A stretch of DNA of 41,944 nucleotides, from the NCBI RefSeq assembly GCF_001434465.1, contig NZ_AZGE01000015.1:1-41944 (forward strand), given 5' to 3'. Origin of the DNA: Limosilactobacillus oris DSM 4864. GTDB lineage: Bacteria > Bacillota > Bacilli > Lactobacillales > Lactobacillaceae. Made by a program: the position numbers and the translations under genes. Positions 25,616 to 33,812 of the stretch are shown piece after piece. How positions within the stretch are numbered: the first letter of the stretch is position 1; each line of letters begins with the position of its first letter. Under the pieces are notes generated by a model. It did no database searches. It was not told the origin of the DNA and worked only from the letters and a program-made list of their open reading frames with translations.

Positions 25616-26452
25616 CTAGGGTTGCTTTTCGGTCGGCCGCGTGCTGTTTTTCTGCTGGCGAACTTCACTGGGGAGCCTGCCAAACATTTCCCGGAAAAAT
25701 TTACGGGCGGTCCGGGGATTGGTCAGACCGTTCTTTTGGAATAACTGTCTGATGTCAGTATCCGTGTTGACGAGGTCGTTGTAAAGGTGGTTGAGCTTGA
25801 CCAGGTAAATATAGTGGATCAGGGAAATGCCGACTTGCTGCTTAAAGCGGCGGGAGAGGTAGTTAGGATTATAACCGAATTCACGGGCAAGTGCGGCGAC
25901 GGAAAGCGGTTCGGTGCTGTGATCATTGATGAAAATCAGCAGCTGTTTAACGCTGTCACTATTGGCGACCTGCCTATCGGGATCACGAAGCTCGGTAAAA
26001 AGCACCTTTAAAAGCGATACGAAGGCGACCTGGCTGTCGAAACGAAAGGCGGGCGGCTGCTTAATCAATAGGGTGCCGAGACGTTTGATGAGGGTTAAGG
26101 CCGTTGCATAGGCCGGACTGGCAACCTGGTTATTGATGAAGCTAACCCGCTCGGGGTGATCAATGTAGGGCTCAATGACCCGTAACGGAATCTGAAAGAC
26201 ATAGCCGATGTTGGGCTGGTTGGCTACGGCATGAACCACGCCCGAGGGGATTACAATGAATTGGTTTTTAGTAACGGTAACGGTCTGACCATTGATCGTA
26301 TAATCGAGCCGCCCTTTTGGAACATAATTAAGCTCAATGCTGCTGTGCCAGTGGAAGGGGACGTATCCCCGGGTACTGACCTCCGACCGCCAAAAGCGGA
26401 TCCCGATACTGGTGTTAACGACCACGTTTTCGTGGTGCAGGTTATCCATCAT
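25616..26452 (-). CDS. AraC-family regulator, probable activator of the GH43 gene
   Basis: About 278 residues with an N-terminal cupin (PFHWHSSIELNYV, metal- or sugar-binding type; about 30-85) and a C-terminal helix-turn-helix pair (about 172-268; LAREFGYNPNYLSRRFKQQV). The second motif is unusual: LFQKNGLTNPRTARKFFREM ends in FGRLPSEVR in place of the common TPxxYR. The start region reads TTG ATG ATG; I take ATG 26452, about ten bases after AAGG. It is divergent from the GH43 gene with a shared regulatory region containing a cre box and a candidate operator. Confidence 0.85.
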   Translation of the reverse strand: MMDNLHHENVVVNTSIGIRFWRSEVSTRGYVPFHWHSSIELNYVPKGRLDYTINGQTVTVTKNQFIVIPSGVVHAVANQPNIGYVFQIPLRVIEPYIDHPERVSFINNQVASPAYATALTLIKRLGTLLIKQPPAFRFDSQVAFVSLLKVLFTELRDPDRQVANSDSVKQLLIFINDHSTEPLSVAALAREFGYNPNYLSRRFKQQVGISLIHYIYLVKLNHLYNDLVNTDTDIRQLFQKNGLTNPRTARKFFREMFGRLPSEVRQQKNSTRPTEKQP

Positions 26453-26516
26453 CAATCACCAACCTTACAATTCTTACCTAAGAGGATTCACAAGTGAACT
26501 AAAGCGCCTAATTATA

Positions 26517-26545
26517 TTGACCTGAAAGCGGATACAATATACTAT
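26517..26545 (+). promoter_or_regulatory. GH43 promoter
   Basis: TTGACC (26517-26522) and TACTAT (26540-26545) are 17 bases apart, or TATACT (26538) at 15. The cre box fills the spacer. Confidence 0.55.
26523..26536 (+). promoter_or_regulatory. cre box (CcpA) in the GH43 promoter
   Basis: TGAAAGCGGATACA is a full match to TGNAANCGNNNNCA, nearly identical to the cre at 4157. Confidence 0.7.
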
Positions 26546-26553
26546 CGTTACAG

Positions 26554-26574
26554 TTAATTTATTGAACACACTAA
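26554..26574 (+). promoter_or_regulatory. Degenerate XylR-type operator before GH43
   Basis: TTAATTTATTG followed by AACACACTAA matches the xylA operator at 15 of 21 positions, and CTAACTTAC (26571-26579) overlaps its right end as at xylP. Confidence 0.5.
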
Positions 26575-26627
26575 CTTACAAAGACTATTATAGCAGTGTT
26601 TATTTGCTAAAAGGAAGGAAGTAAACA

Positions 26628-28277
26628 ATGAGCGTAATTAAAAATCCAATTATTCCCGGGATGGCCCCGGATCCGTCAATTTTAAGAGTAGGTGAAGATT
26701 ATTACATTGCCACCTCGACTTTTCACTGGAAGCCGGCGATTCAAATTTTTCATTCGCGCGACCTCGCTAACTGGCAGCTGCTTACCTACGCTTTAGACGA
26801 TGAGGAGGTCGACCTCCAAGGGACTAATACCCCGGCGGGAATCTGGGCGCCACACCTGTCATACGACAAGCAGACCGGAAAATACTGGCTGGCTTTCTGC
26901 CACATTCAAAACATGGCTGATCGCGAGTTTAATGCCGAGAGCTACATCATGTCCGCGGACCAGATCACGGGGCCCTGGACCAAGCCGGCATACCTGACCT
27001 CGATTGGCTTTGACCCCTCGCTCTTCCATGACGAAGATGGCAAGCACTATGCGGCCGTGTTGGAATGGGAAACACGGGAAGGCTACCAGGCCCCAGGCCA
27101 CATCGTGATCGCGGAAGTTGATTTGCCGAGCGGCCGGGTTCATGAATGGCACCGCGTGGCCACGGGCTTTACTACCCGGGGATGTGTCGAAGCACCGCAG
27201 ATTTACCGCCACGATGGCTATTATTATTTGCTGTTGGCTTCCGGCGGGACCGGCTACGCTCACGGGGTGGAAATCGGCCGGTCAAAGGAGATCTTTGGAC
27301 CATACGAACCAGGTCCGACTGGTGAACCAATCATCACTTCGTCACCCCACCACCTTTTCTCGCTGGGTGATCCAGATGCGGGGCATTTTGAGATGTATAA
27401 CCCACACTCTAAGCTGCAAAAATCCGGTCACGGTTCGCTGGTAGAAACTCCTGATGGTCGTTGGTACATGGCCCACTTAACTTCACGACCGTTACCAGGC
27501 CAAAAACTTAACCCTCTGGGACGGGAAACCGCCTTGCAAGAGATGCGTTGGACCCAGGAGGGCTGGCTGGAACTGGCCGATGGCAGCAACCTGGCGAAAG
27601 AAACGGTGACGGTTCCGGGAACGGTCAAGCAGGATCGGCAAGCCTTTGACGTCGAGGACCACTTTGCTACCGACCACTATGACCACCGCTTTATGACCCC
27701 TTACCACGGGCAAAGCAGTGACTGGGTGACGGTTCAAAACGGGCACCTGCTGATCAGCGGTCGGAATTCCCTCTTCTCCCAGGTGGCGCCTTCGATTATG
27801 GGAACCCGGGCAACTTCATTGCACTATAACCTGCAGACAAAGGTGACCTTTCACCCCGATCATTACTCAGAAACAGCGGGCGTTGGTCTGTACTATGACG
27901 CTAATAACTGGTTCTATGTCCGTCTAGTGCAAGCAGATAATGAACGGGAAACGGTCTTGCGTGTCCTCCAGGCTAAACAGGGCCAGCGGATTGATTATTA
28001 CCTTGACGAGGTTCCGGTCCCTGACGAGAGCGTGGAGGTGCGGCTCCGTTATAACGAGGGCCAAGTGGTAGTCGCTTACCGCTTTACTTCCCAGGATGAA
28101 TGGCAGCAGTTAGGCGGTCGCTACGATTTGGCCTACCTCTCCGATGAGGGGGTCAACGGCGAGCCCGGAGAAATTGGCGGCTTTACGGGGCTGTTTAACT
28201 TTATTGGAGCGGTCGACGCGTACCAGCACCAGTCTGTCGGGAAATTCGCCTATTACAGCGTTCACAACCGGGACTAA
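26628..28277 (+). CDS. GH43 beta-xylosidase
   Basis: A 549-residue two-domain enzyme: five-bladed beta-propeller (1 to about 325) and C-terminal beta-sandwich (about 335-545). Catalytic residues are D15 (APDPSI), D129 (GFDPSLFH) and E188 (CVEAPQIY), almost the numbering of the Selenomonas beta-xylosidase. It removes xylose from beta-1,4-xylo-oligosaccharides; some relatives also act on arabinofuranosides. No signal peptide, so it works in the cytoplasm. AAGGAAGG precedes the ATG. Together with GH120 it gives the cell two unrelated beta-xylosidases. Its stop overlaps that of the convergent AraC gene (28274-28277) and no terminator is visible between them. Confidence 0.93.
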   Translation: MSVIKNPIIPGMAPDPSILRVGEDYYIATSTFHWKPAIQIFHSRDLANWQLLTYALDDEEVDLQGTNTPAGIWAPHLSYDKQTGKYWLAFCHIQNMADREFNAESYIMSADQITGPWTKPAYLTSIGFDPSLFHDEDGKHYAAVLEWETREGYQAPGHIVIAEVDLPSGRVHEWHRVATGFTTRGCVEAPQIYRHDGYYYLLLASGGTGYAHGVEIGRSKEIFGPYEPGPTGEPIITSSPHHLFSLGDPDAGHFEMYNPHSKLQKSGHGSLVETPDGRWYMAHLTSRPLPGQKLNPLGRETALQEMRWTQEGWLELADGSNLAKETVTVPGTVKQDRQAFDVEDHFATDHYDHRFMTPYHGQSSDWVTVQNGHLLISGRNSLFSQVAPSIMGTRATSLHYNLQTKVTFHPDHYSETAGVGLYYDANNWFYVRLVQADNERETVLRVLQAKQGQRIDYYLDEVPVPDESVEVRLRYNEGQVVVAYRFTSQDEWQQLGGRYDLAYLSDEGVNGEPGEIGGFTGLFNFIGAVDAYQHQSVGKFAYYSVHNRD

Positions 28278-29167
28278 CGATTGCGGTTGCGGTACTGGTT
28301 GGGCGTCATCCCAGTCCAGCGTTTAAACTGCCTGGCAAAGTGTGACTGTTCGTTGTAGCCGAGCGCGGTACTGATTGCCAGAATGCTGTAATCAGGAATC
28401 AGCAGGAGGTGTTTAGCTTCCACGAGCTTTAGTTCGGAAAGGTAGGCACGGGGTGAGACGCCGTAAACGTCTTTAAAAACCTCCGAACCATAACTGAGGC
28501 TGATCTGCGCTTCTGAAATAACCTTTTTAACGGTTAAAGCGGCAGTCAGCCGGGGGTCAATGCCGTGGTGGTTGAAGTCAAAGATTTGCTTTTTCAGCTG
28601 TTGCTGGAGACCGCTGGCAATCATTCCGGCGTATTTGAGCTTGGTCAGACTCGTTGCCTGTTCCCGAATCGTGGTTTGCCGGTTGAGGGTGATTAAAAAG
28701 TCGGTGAAAAACTTTTGCACCTTGAGCTTCGTGTCAAAGTCGTACTGCATATCGGGGCGGATCAGCCGCCAGAGTTCCGTCAAACTGGGCACCAGCTCCT
28801 TATTTTGCTGGGTCGAGCGGGGATAGTAAATCAACCCGCGCTCAATCAGCCGGGTACTGAGTTCCTGGTCGTCGAGGCCGAAGTGAAAATTAAAGTAGGA
28901 CATGTCTTGAAGACAGGTGATGTCATGGTCAAGGTTCGGGGGAATGATTAGGATATCCCCGGTAGTTAGGACAAAGGCGTCCTGGGCCAGGTGAACTCGT
29001 TCGGACCCGGCGAGAATCTGTATCAGTTCAAAGGCCAGGTGACGCTCGGTTCCGATATGCCACCCCGCCTTTACCTGCTGGGAGTGGCCGCCAAAGAAGG
29101 TTAGCCGCCAGCTGAGGGCGGGAAGGCGCAGAGCGTTTTTCAATGTTTGCGAATGATATGGTTCCAT
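28274..29167 (-). CDS. AraC-family regulator, probable activator of the GH42 operon
   Basis: A 297-residue protein with an N-terminal cupin-like sensor (about 20-100; GTERHLAFELIQI, ILIIPPNLDHDI) and a C-terminal helix-turn-helix pair (about 205-295) ending in the signature GMTPNQYRNR. GAGG is nine bases before the ATG at 29167. It is divergent from the GH42-MFS-GH5-GH3 operon, whose expression it likely controls. The inducer is unknown; a galactosyl- or glucosyl-oligosaccharide would fit the operon. Confidence 0.86.
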   Translation of the reverse strand: MEPYHSQTLKNALRLPALSWRLTFFGGHSQQVKAGWHIGTERHLAFELIQILAGSERVHLAQDAFVLTTGDILIIPPNLDHDITCLQDMSYFNFHFGLDDQELSTRLIERGLIYYPRSTQQNKELVPSLTELWRLIRPDMQYDFDTKLKVQKFFTDFLITLNRQTTIREQATSLTKLKYAGMIASGLQQQLKKQIFDFNHHGIDPRLTAALTVKKVISEAQISLSYGSEVFKDVYGVSPRAYLSELKLVEAKHLLLIPDYSILAISTALGYNEQSHFARQFKRWTGMTPNQYRNRNR

Positions 29168-29254
29168 TAGTAATTACCTCGAAAAGGGACAATTTTGCCC
29201 AAATAAGACGCTGTGAATATGCTTACATTAACACGATAATAAAAGCGTCGCAAA

Positions 29255-29268
29255 TGAAATCGATTTCA
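29255..29268 (+). promoter_or_regulatory. cre box (CcpA) upstream of the GH42 operon
   Basis: TGAAATCGATTTCA is a perfect palindrome and a full match to the cre consensus. It lies 30 bases before the GH42 start codon. Confidence 0.7.
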
Positions 29269-29297
29269 AAATGGACAGACAGAAAGGACTACTTGAG

Positions 29298-31301
29298 ATG
29301 AAACAGCTTTTGTATGGGGTGGCTTACTACTTTGAGTACCTGCCCTATGACCGGATCGACAAGGATATTTCAATGATGCAGGATGCGGGGATCAATGTCG
29401 TTCGGATCGGTGAAAGTACCTGGAGTACTTATGAGCCCCAGGACGGTTTGTTTGATTTTACTAAGCTCACCTATGTTTTGGACAAAATGAAGGCGGCGGG
29501 GATGAACGTGATTGTGGGAACCCCCACCTATGCCTTTCCAACCTGGCTAGCTAAAAAGTACCCCGAGGTCCTGGTGGAAAATAACGGCCAGCGGAAACCC
29601 TACGGCGCCCGCCAGATCATGGACATCACCAGTCCGGTGTACCGCTACTATGCCGAGCGGGTGATTCGGCACATGCTGGCGGTGACGGCTAAGTATGACA
29701 ACGTGATTGGTTACCAGATCGATAACGAAACGAAGCATTACGGAACTTCTAGCAAGAATGTTCAGCGGGGCTTTGTGGAGGCTATCAAGAAAAAGTATGA
29801 CGGCGACTTAGACCGGTTTAACCACGACTTTGGACTTGACTATTGGTCGAACCGGATTAACGCCTGGGAGGACTTTCCGTCGGTGAACGGGGCAATCAAT
29901 GGCAGTCTGGCCGGTGAGTTTGCTAAGTACCAACGGCAGCTGGTCACGGACTACCTCGCCTGGCAGGCCCGGATCGTCAATGAGTATAAGCATGAGGGAC
30001 AATTCATTACCCATAACTTTGACTTTGAATGGCGGGGCTACTCCTTTGGTATCCAGCCGGACGTCAACCACTTCGCGGCAGCAAACTGCTTGGACGTGAT
30101 TGGGATTGATGTTTACCACCCGTCCCAACGACAGCTGACTGGGGCAGAATTATCGTTTGCTGGGGATGAGGCCCGGAGCATTAAAATGCAAAACTACCTG
30201 GTATTGGAAACCCAGGCCCAGGCTTTTAAGACCTGGACGCCCTACCCGGGCCAGCTCTACCAACTCGCCTTTAGTCACGTGGCGAGCGGGGCTAACATGG
30301 TTGAATATTGGCACTGGCACTCCATTCATAACTCCTTTGAAACTTACTGGAAGGGCTTGCTGAGCCATGATTTTGCACCGAACCCGGTTTACAACGAGGC
30401 CAAGAAGGTTGGTCGCGACTTCCAACGCCTGTCACCTAAGCTGGTGAACCTCAAGATCAACTCCCGGGTGGCCTTTGTGGTCGACAACGAGAGCCTGACA
30501 GCAACGAGCGGCAACTGGATGGAGTTTGGAATTGGCAAGGACAAGTACAATGACGTCTTCCGGCGATTGTACGACGCCTTTTACCGGCAAAACATTCGGA
30601 CGGATATCCTGAATCCGGCGACTATTGACCTGTCGAAGTATGACCTGGTCGTTGTGCCAATGCTGTACGTCACTGATGACCAGTTCTTAGAACGGCTGAA
30701 CGATTACGTTCGCCAGGGGGGACACGTGCTGTACACCTTCAAGGACGGGGTGACGGATGAGCACGTCAAGGTCCGCACCTGCCAGCAGCCGGGGATTATC
30801 AGTGAGGCTGTCGGTGCCCACTACGAAATGTTTGTTGACCCGAATGGCGAGCAGCTTGCAGACCGTTCTGGAATCTTTCAAGACGTTGACCCGACGATTG
30901 ACCAGTGGGCTGAACTGCTGATTTCTGATGGGGCGAAGGTCCTCGCTGGCTATGACAACCATTGGAAGGAATATGCCGCCATTACGGAAAACCAGTATGG
31001 TCAGGGGATGACCTGGTACCTCGGCTGCTGGGCCAACCCGGCTGTCATTGCTAAGCTGGTCGAACACGTTTGCCAGCAGGTAGGACTCGTACCGAACTAC
31101 GATGCTCATTTCCCGGTAATTGTTAAATCTGGCATCAACGAAGAACAACGGCAAATTGACTTTATCTTTAACTATTCCGCTGATGAGGAGCAGGTGACCG
31201 TACCGGTAAAGGGAACGGAACTGCTCGGCGGGAAGACCGTGGCAGCGGGTGAACAAATGACGCTCCAGCCGTGGGCGGTCAAAATCATTGAAGAACAATA
31301 A
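29298..31301 (+). CDS. GH42 beta-galactosidase (or related arabinopyranosidase)
   Basis: A 667-residue GH42 enzyme with TIM barrel (1 to about 385), trimerisation domain (about 395-590) and C-terminal beta domain. E144 (QIDNET) is the acid/base and E304 (LVLETQAQ) the nucleophile; GESTW and HNFDFEW are family blocks. It would cut terminal beta-galactosides from imported oligosaccharides. Because it is co-transcribed with gluco-oligosaccharide genes, galactose side chains of xyloglucan are one plausible target, but lactose-type or arabinopyranosyl substrates cannot be excluded. The start is ATG 29298, ten bases after AAAGGA; ATG 29271 is in frame without a ribosome-binding site. First gene of a four-gene operon. 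Confidence 0.9.
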   Translation: MKQLLYGVAYYFEYLPYDRIDKDISMMQDAGINVVRIGESTWSTYEPQDGLFDFTKLTYVLDKMKAAGMNVIVGTPTYAFPTWLAKKYPEVLVENNGQRKPYGARQIMDITSPVYRYYAERVIRHMLAVTAKYDNVIGYQIDNETKHYGTSSKNVQRGFVEAIKKKYDGDLDRFNHDFGLDYWSNRINAWEDFPSVNGAINGSLAGEFAKYQRQLVTDYLAWQARIVNEYKHEGQFITHNFDFEWRGYSFGIQPDVNHFAAANCLDVIGIDVYHPSQRQLTGAELSFAGDEARSIKMQNYLVLETQAQAFKTWTPYPGQLYQLAFSHVASGANMVEYWHWHSIHNSFETYWKGLLSHDFAPNPVYNEAKKVGRDFQRLSPKLVNLKINSRVAFVVDNESLTATSGNWMEFGIGKDKYNDVFRRLYDAFYRQNIRTDILNPATIDLSKYDLVVVPMLYVTDDQFLERLNDYVRQGGHVLYTFKDGVTDEHVKVRTCQQPGIISEAVGAHYEMFVDPNGEQLADRSGIFQDVDPTIDQWAELLISDGAKVLAGYDNHWKEYAAITENQYGQGMTWYLGCWANPAVIAKLVEHVCQQVGLVPNYDAHFPVIVKSGINEEQRQIDFIFNYSADEEQVTVPVKGTELLGGKTVAAGEQMTLQPWAVKIIEEQ

Positions 31302-31318
31302 ATTTTTTTGAATGGAAT

Positions 31319-31332
31319 TGAAAACGCTTAAT
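31319..31332 (+). promoter_or_regulatory. Weak cre-like site between GH42 and MFS genes
   Basis: TGAAAACGCTTAAT has the left half and CG core of a cre box but not the terminal CA. Low support. Confidence 0.25.
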
Positions 31333-31344
31333 AGGAGGAAAATT

Positions 31345-32598
31345 ATGCAAAACGCACATCAAAAAGCACAAGCGGACATTTCTAAAGCTGAGCGAGTCCG
31401 CTTCTCACTATCATTCTTTGTTTGTTCATTACTGTGGATGAGTGGTTTGGGGATTGTTTCGGCAGTCCTGCTGCCACAGCACCTGAAGGATGTTGTCGGT
31501 GGTGCTCAGGCTACGACTATCTTTGGAATTATTAATGCGGTTACCGCGATTGCGTCGCTGGTTTCAAACCTGCTTTTCGGTAACCTTTCCGACCGGACCC
31601 GGTCCCGGTATGGTCGCCGGACACCCTGGATTGTTGGCGGGGGAATCGTTGGTGGTGTAACCCTGTTCTTGACGGGGGTATTTGACAATGTTTGGCTGAT
31701 GGGGCTGATGTACTGCATTTGTATGTTCGGCCTGAACGCGATTATCGCACCGGTGATTGCAACCCTGTCTGACCGGGTTCCAGATGACCTGCGGGCAACG
31801 ATGTCGGCCTTTTACTCCGCGGGAACGACCGTGGGGACGTCCATCGGTACGCTGGTCGGTGCCTACTTTATCACTATTCAGATCCCCGGCTTTATTTCGG
31901 CGGGAGTTCTGATGGGAATTGCCGGCCTTGCTACGGTAATCGTTTGGCCGAGTGAACAGTCATCTAAGGACATGGCGCCGGTCAAGGGTGGTTTGAAGGA
32001 ATTCATGCTCTCGTTCCGGCCGCCGATGAAGGGTGCCCGGGACTTCTGGCTAGCTTTCGTTGGCCGGACCCTGTTGATCTTTAGCTACTACATGATTTTG
32101 AACTACCAGCTCTATATTTTGGAAATGTACATTGGCCAAGGAAAGAAAGCCGCCGCGGCAACAATTTCGGTAATGTCAGTGATTACAATGATCGTGGGTC
32201 TGGTTGGTTCATTGGCTTCCGGTGCCATTTCCGATAAGATTGGTCGGCGGAAAGTGCCGGTAATCGTTGCGTCCTTCCTGCTGGCCCTCGGTTACTTCTT
32301 GCCATGGGTCATGAAGTCGCCAAGTTCGATGATGCTGTTCGCCGGATTTGCCGGGTTAGGTTACGCCGTTTACGGTGCCGTCGACCAGGCGCTCAACGTG
32401 GACGTCCTGCCATCAAAGAAGGAAGCCGGAAAAGACCTCGGGATTATCAACATGGCGACGACTTTGGGCCAGACAGCGGGGCCAATCGTAACCAGCGCGC
32501 TGGTGGCTGCGGCTGGTTACCAACTGGTCTTCCCAGTAGCGATCGCCTTTGCCATTATTGCCTGTGTATTTATTCAGATGATTCGTTGCACTAAGTAA
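31345..32598 (+). CDS. MFS transporter (oligosaccharide/glycoside importer candidate)
   Basis: A 417-residue, 12-helix major facilitator. FGNLSDRTRSRYGRRTPWI in the loop after helix 2 and SDKIGRRKVP in the loop after helix 8 are the family marks; the RTRSRYGRRTPW form is that of sucrose/maltose-type (SLC45-like) sugar transporters. The start is ATG 31345, after AGGAGG (31333-31338); an upstream in-frame ATG at 31312 lacks a ribosome-binding site. Between GH42 and GH5, so it presumably imports the oligosaccharide these enzymes degrade. Confidence 0.85.
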   Translation: MQNAHQKAQADISKAERVRFSLSFFVCSLLWMSGLGIVSAVLLPQHLKDVVGGAQATTIFGIINAVTAIASLVSNLLFGNLSDRTRSRYGRRTPWIVGGGIVGGVTLFLTGVFDNVWLMGLMYCICMFGLNAIIAPVIATLSDRVPDDLRATMSAFYSAGTTVGTSIGTLVGAYFITIQIPGFISAGVLMGIAGLATVIVWPSEQSSKDMAPVKGGLKEFMLSFRPPMKGARDFWLAFVGRTLLIFSYYMILNYQLYILEMYIGQGKKAAAATISVMSVITMIVGLVGSLASGAISDKIGRRKVPVIVASFLLALGYFLPWVMKSPSSMMLFAGFAGLGYAVYGAVDQALNVDVLPSKKEAGKDLGIINMATTLGQTAGPIVTSALVAAAGYQLVFPVAIAFAIIACVFIQMIRCTK

Positions 32599-32614
32599 TC
32601 GGGGTGAACAGAAA

Positions 32615-33781
32615 ATGAACGAAAAGATTAAAGGAGTTAACTTAGGCGGCTGGCTTGTCCTAGAAAAGTGGATGTCACCGCACCTGTTTGATGGAACGGC
32701 AGCCGACGACGAGTATTACCTGGCCCAAGACCTGCCGGCCGCTGTCTACCAGGCCCGAATCAGCCAGCACCGGGCGAACTTTATTACGGAAGAAGACTTT
32801 TTACGGATTGCCAGTCTTGGCTTTAACCTGGTTCGTCTGCCAGTTCCGTACTTTGTTTTTGGCGACCGGGCACCGTTTATCGGGGCAATTGCCGAGGTCG
32901 ACCGCGCCTTTAACTGGGCAGAAGCGTACGGAATTAAGATCCTGCTGGATTTGCATACCGCGCCGGATAGCCAAAATGGCTTTGACAACGGTGGAATTTC
33001 CGGGGTCTGCAAGTGGGCGAGTGAGCCGACCGAGGTTGAGTTTGAAAAAAGCGTCGTCAAGCGGTTCGCGGAACGCTATGGCAAGCGGCCGGGCTTATAC
33101 GGGATTGAAGTCCTTAATGAACCTGCAACGGCGGCGATGTTTAATGATATGCAACGGCGCTTTCCACCGCGGGACCCGGCAAAGGCAGCTGGCAGTGCAC
33201 CAATTACCTTTGACTTCCTGTACCAGTACTACCGGGACTGCTATGACTTATTGCGGCCACTCCTGCCGGCTGACAAGGTGATTATGTTTCACGACGGCTT
33301 TGACATTGACAAGTGGGAAGACTTTTTCAAGCAAAATGATTTTGAGAACGTCGTTTTGGACACCCACCAGTACCTGATGATGGCGGAAATGAAAAACCAC
33401 GATCTTTCGCTGACGGCTTACGAAAAAACGATGACGGACTTTGGCAAGAAGATTGCCGCGGTGAATAAGGTTGTGCCAGTTGTGACCGGTGAATGGTCAC
33501 TATTTAATTCCTATACCGCTGGGGTCGACACGAATGGCGGGATTAACCCGACCCAACAGGAATTTGCCGGGGCCACGCACTTGAGCAAGGAAGAATTGCA
33601 ACATGCCTACCAAACCCTTTGGAAGACCCAGGTGGACGCCTGGAACCAGGGGATTGGCTACATCTACTGGACCTATAAGCTAAATATCGACACCATCAAC
33701 GAACCGGCCTGGTACGGGTGGGACTGCTGGGCTCTCCAGCGGGTAGTTGACAAAAAGTGGTTAGCTCCGCAAGATATTTAG
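32615..33781 (+). CDS. GH5-family beta-glucanase, intracellular
   Basis: A 388-residue TIM-barrel GH5 enzyme without a signal peptide. The start GVNLGGWLVLEKWMSP is characteristic of the exo-beta-1,3-glucanase-like branch of GH5. E169 in IEVLNEPA is the acid/base and E293 in VTGEWSLF the nucleophile; LLDLHTAPDSQNG is the third conserved block. Expected action is hydrolysis of beta-glucosidic bonds in short oligosaccharides; the linkage (1,3, 1,4 or 1,6) cannot be read from the sequence. GGGGTGA precedes the ATG. It begins 17 bases after the MFS gene and precedes GH3 in the same operon. Confidence 0.88.
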   Translation: MNEKIKGVNLGGWLVLEKWMSPHLFDGTAADDEYYLAQDLPAAVYQARISQHRANFITEEDFLRIASLGFNLVRLPVPYFVFGDRAPFIGAIAEVDRAFNWAEAYGIKILLDLHTAPDSQNGFDNGGISGVCKWASEPTEVEFEKSVVKRFAERYGKRPGLYGIEVLNEPATAAMFNDMQRRFPPRDPAKAAGSAPITFDFLYQYYRDCYDLLRPLLPADKVIMFHDGFDIDKWEDFFKQNDFENVVLDTHQYLMMAEMKNHDLSLTAYEKTMTDFGKKIAAVNKVVPVVTGEWSLFNSYTAGVDTNGGINPTQQEFAGATHLSKEELQHAYQTLWKTQVDAWNQGIGYIYWTYKLNIDTINEPAWYGWDCWALQRVVDKKWLAPQDI

Positions 33782-33812
33782 GTAGAGGAAACAGAAAGGA
33801 TCGGTGACAGGA

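Noticed and set aside
29205-29250. GACGCT and AGCGTC inverted half-sites before the GH42 operon
   Set aside because: Six-base arms about 30 bases apart; possible AraC site but too weak to list.
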